Shown here one piece after another: positions 5,713-5,752 of a stretch of DNA of 5,752 bases. The notes under the pieces were generated by a model. It was given only the letters and a program-made list of their open reading frames with translations, did not search any database and was not told the DNA's origin. Within the stretch, counting starts at the first letter, position 1, and every line of letters starts with the position of its first letter. The position numbers and the translations under genes were made by a program. Origin of the DNA: Desulfobacterales bacterium (lineage in GTDB: Bacteria; Desulfobacterota; Desulfobacteria; Desulfobacterales; JAUCGF01); contig JAOZRC010000382.1 in NCBI GenBank assembly GCA_029940345.1, positions 1 through 5,752 on the forward strand, read 5' to 3'.

Positions 5713-5735
5713 CCCCTATTACCCCCCCCCTATTA
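5713..5735. repeat. C9 homopolymer between two CCCCTATTA direct repeats
   Basis: CCCCTATTA occurs at 5713-5721 and again at 5727-5735, and the second copy shares its C residues with a run of nine C (5722-5730). A run of eight A (5701-5708) lies close by on the promoter side. Such tracts are prone to slipped-strand length change. They sit about 45-65 bp upstream of the -35 box in non-coding DNA, and no gene is seen from here to the right edge. Confidence 0.6.
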
Positions 5736-5752
5736 ACGCTTAATCACCGCTT

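Noticed and set aside
1..5752. CRISPR array, tRNA or rRNA gene, transposase or integration site
   Set aside because: No regularly spaced repeats, cloverleaf, ribosomal RNA-like sequence, transposase motifs or flanking target duplications were seen.

Overview
The window holds one compact, co-oriented gene cluster, all on the minus strand. Read in transcription order, from the right edge leftwards, it encodes a GntR/FadR-type regulator, a three-part TRAP transporter (periplasmic binding protein DctP, small membrane subunit DctQ, large membrane subunit DctM) and an AMP-forming acyl-CoA ligase. The ligase most resembles the malonyl-CoA synthetase (MatB/ACSF3) branch of the ANL superfamily. The DctP signal peptide and periplasmic receptor imply a Gram-negative host. 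Moderate base composition and the presence of a sigma-54-type promoter would fit a proteobacterium or a desulfobacterial (former deltaproteobacterial) lineage, but the window carries no taxonomic marker, so this is only a guess.

Layout. Bases 5577-5752 are the control region: a good sigma-70-like promoter (TTGACT, 17 bp, TATATA) with a perfect 16-bp AT palindrome over the -10 box and predicted start. A second inverted repeat (ATATTTG-N8-CAAATAT) lies just upstream of the -35 box, and a C9 homopolymer with a 9-bp direct repeat lies further upstream. The regulator (4890-5576) is followed after 50 bp by dctP (3823-4839), which has a strong ribosome binding site. A 99-bp gap with mutually exclusive hairpins precedes dctQ (3148-3723). 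dctQ overlaps dctM (1818-3155) by 8 bp. A 131-bp gap with a purine-rich stem-loop precedes the ligase gene (175-1686). Bases 1-174 contain a probable intrinsic terminator, two further inverted repeats and, at the left edge, a consensus -24/-12 (sigma-54) promoter firing out of the window.

How it fits together (inference): the TRAP system would import a small carboxylate using an ion gradient, the ligase would convert it to a CoA thioester at the cost of ATP to AMP, and the FCD-domain regulator would sense the substrate or a derivative and control its own operon. The gene order matches the logic of known malonate modules (regulator, matPQM-type TRAP transporter, matB), but no malonyl-CoA decarboxylase (matA) lies in the window. 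Either a partner is encoded elsewhere or the substrate differs. This is mostly a recognisable catabolic operon. The less ordinary points are the regulatory structures, the unusual A5 motif of the ligase and the sigma-54 promoter at the end.
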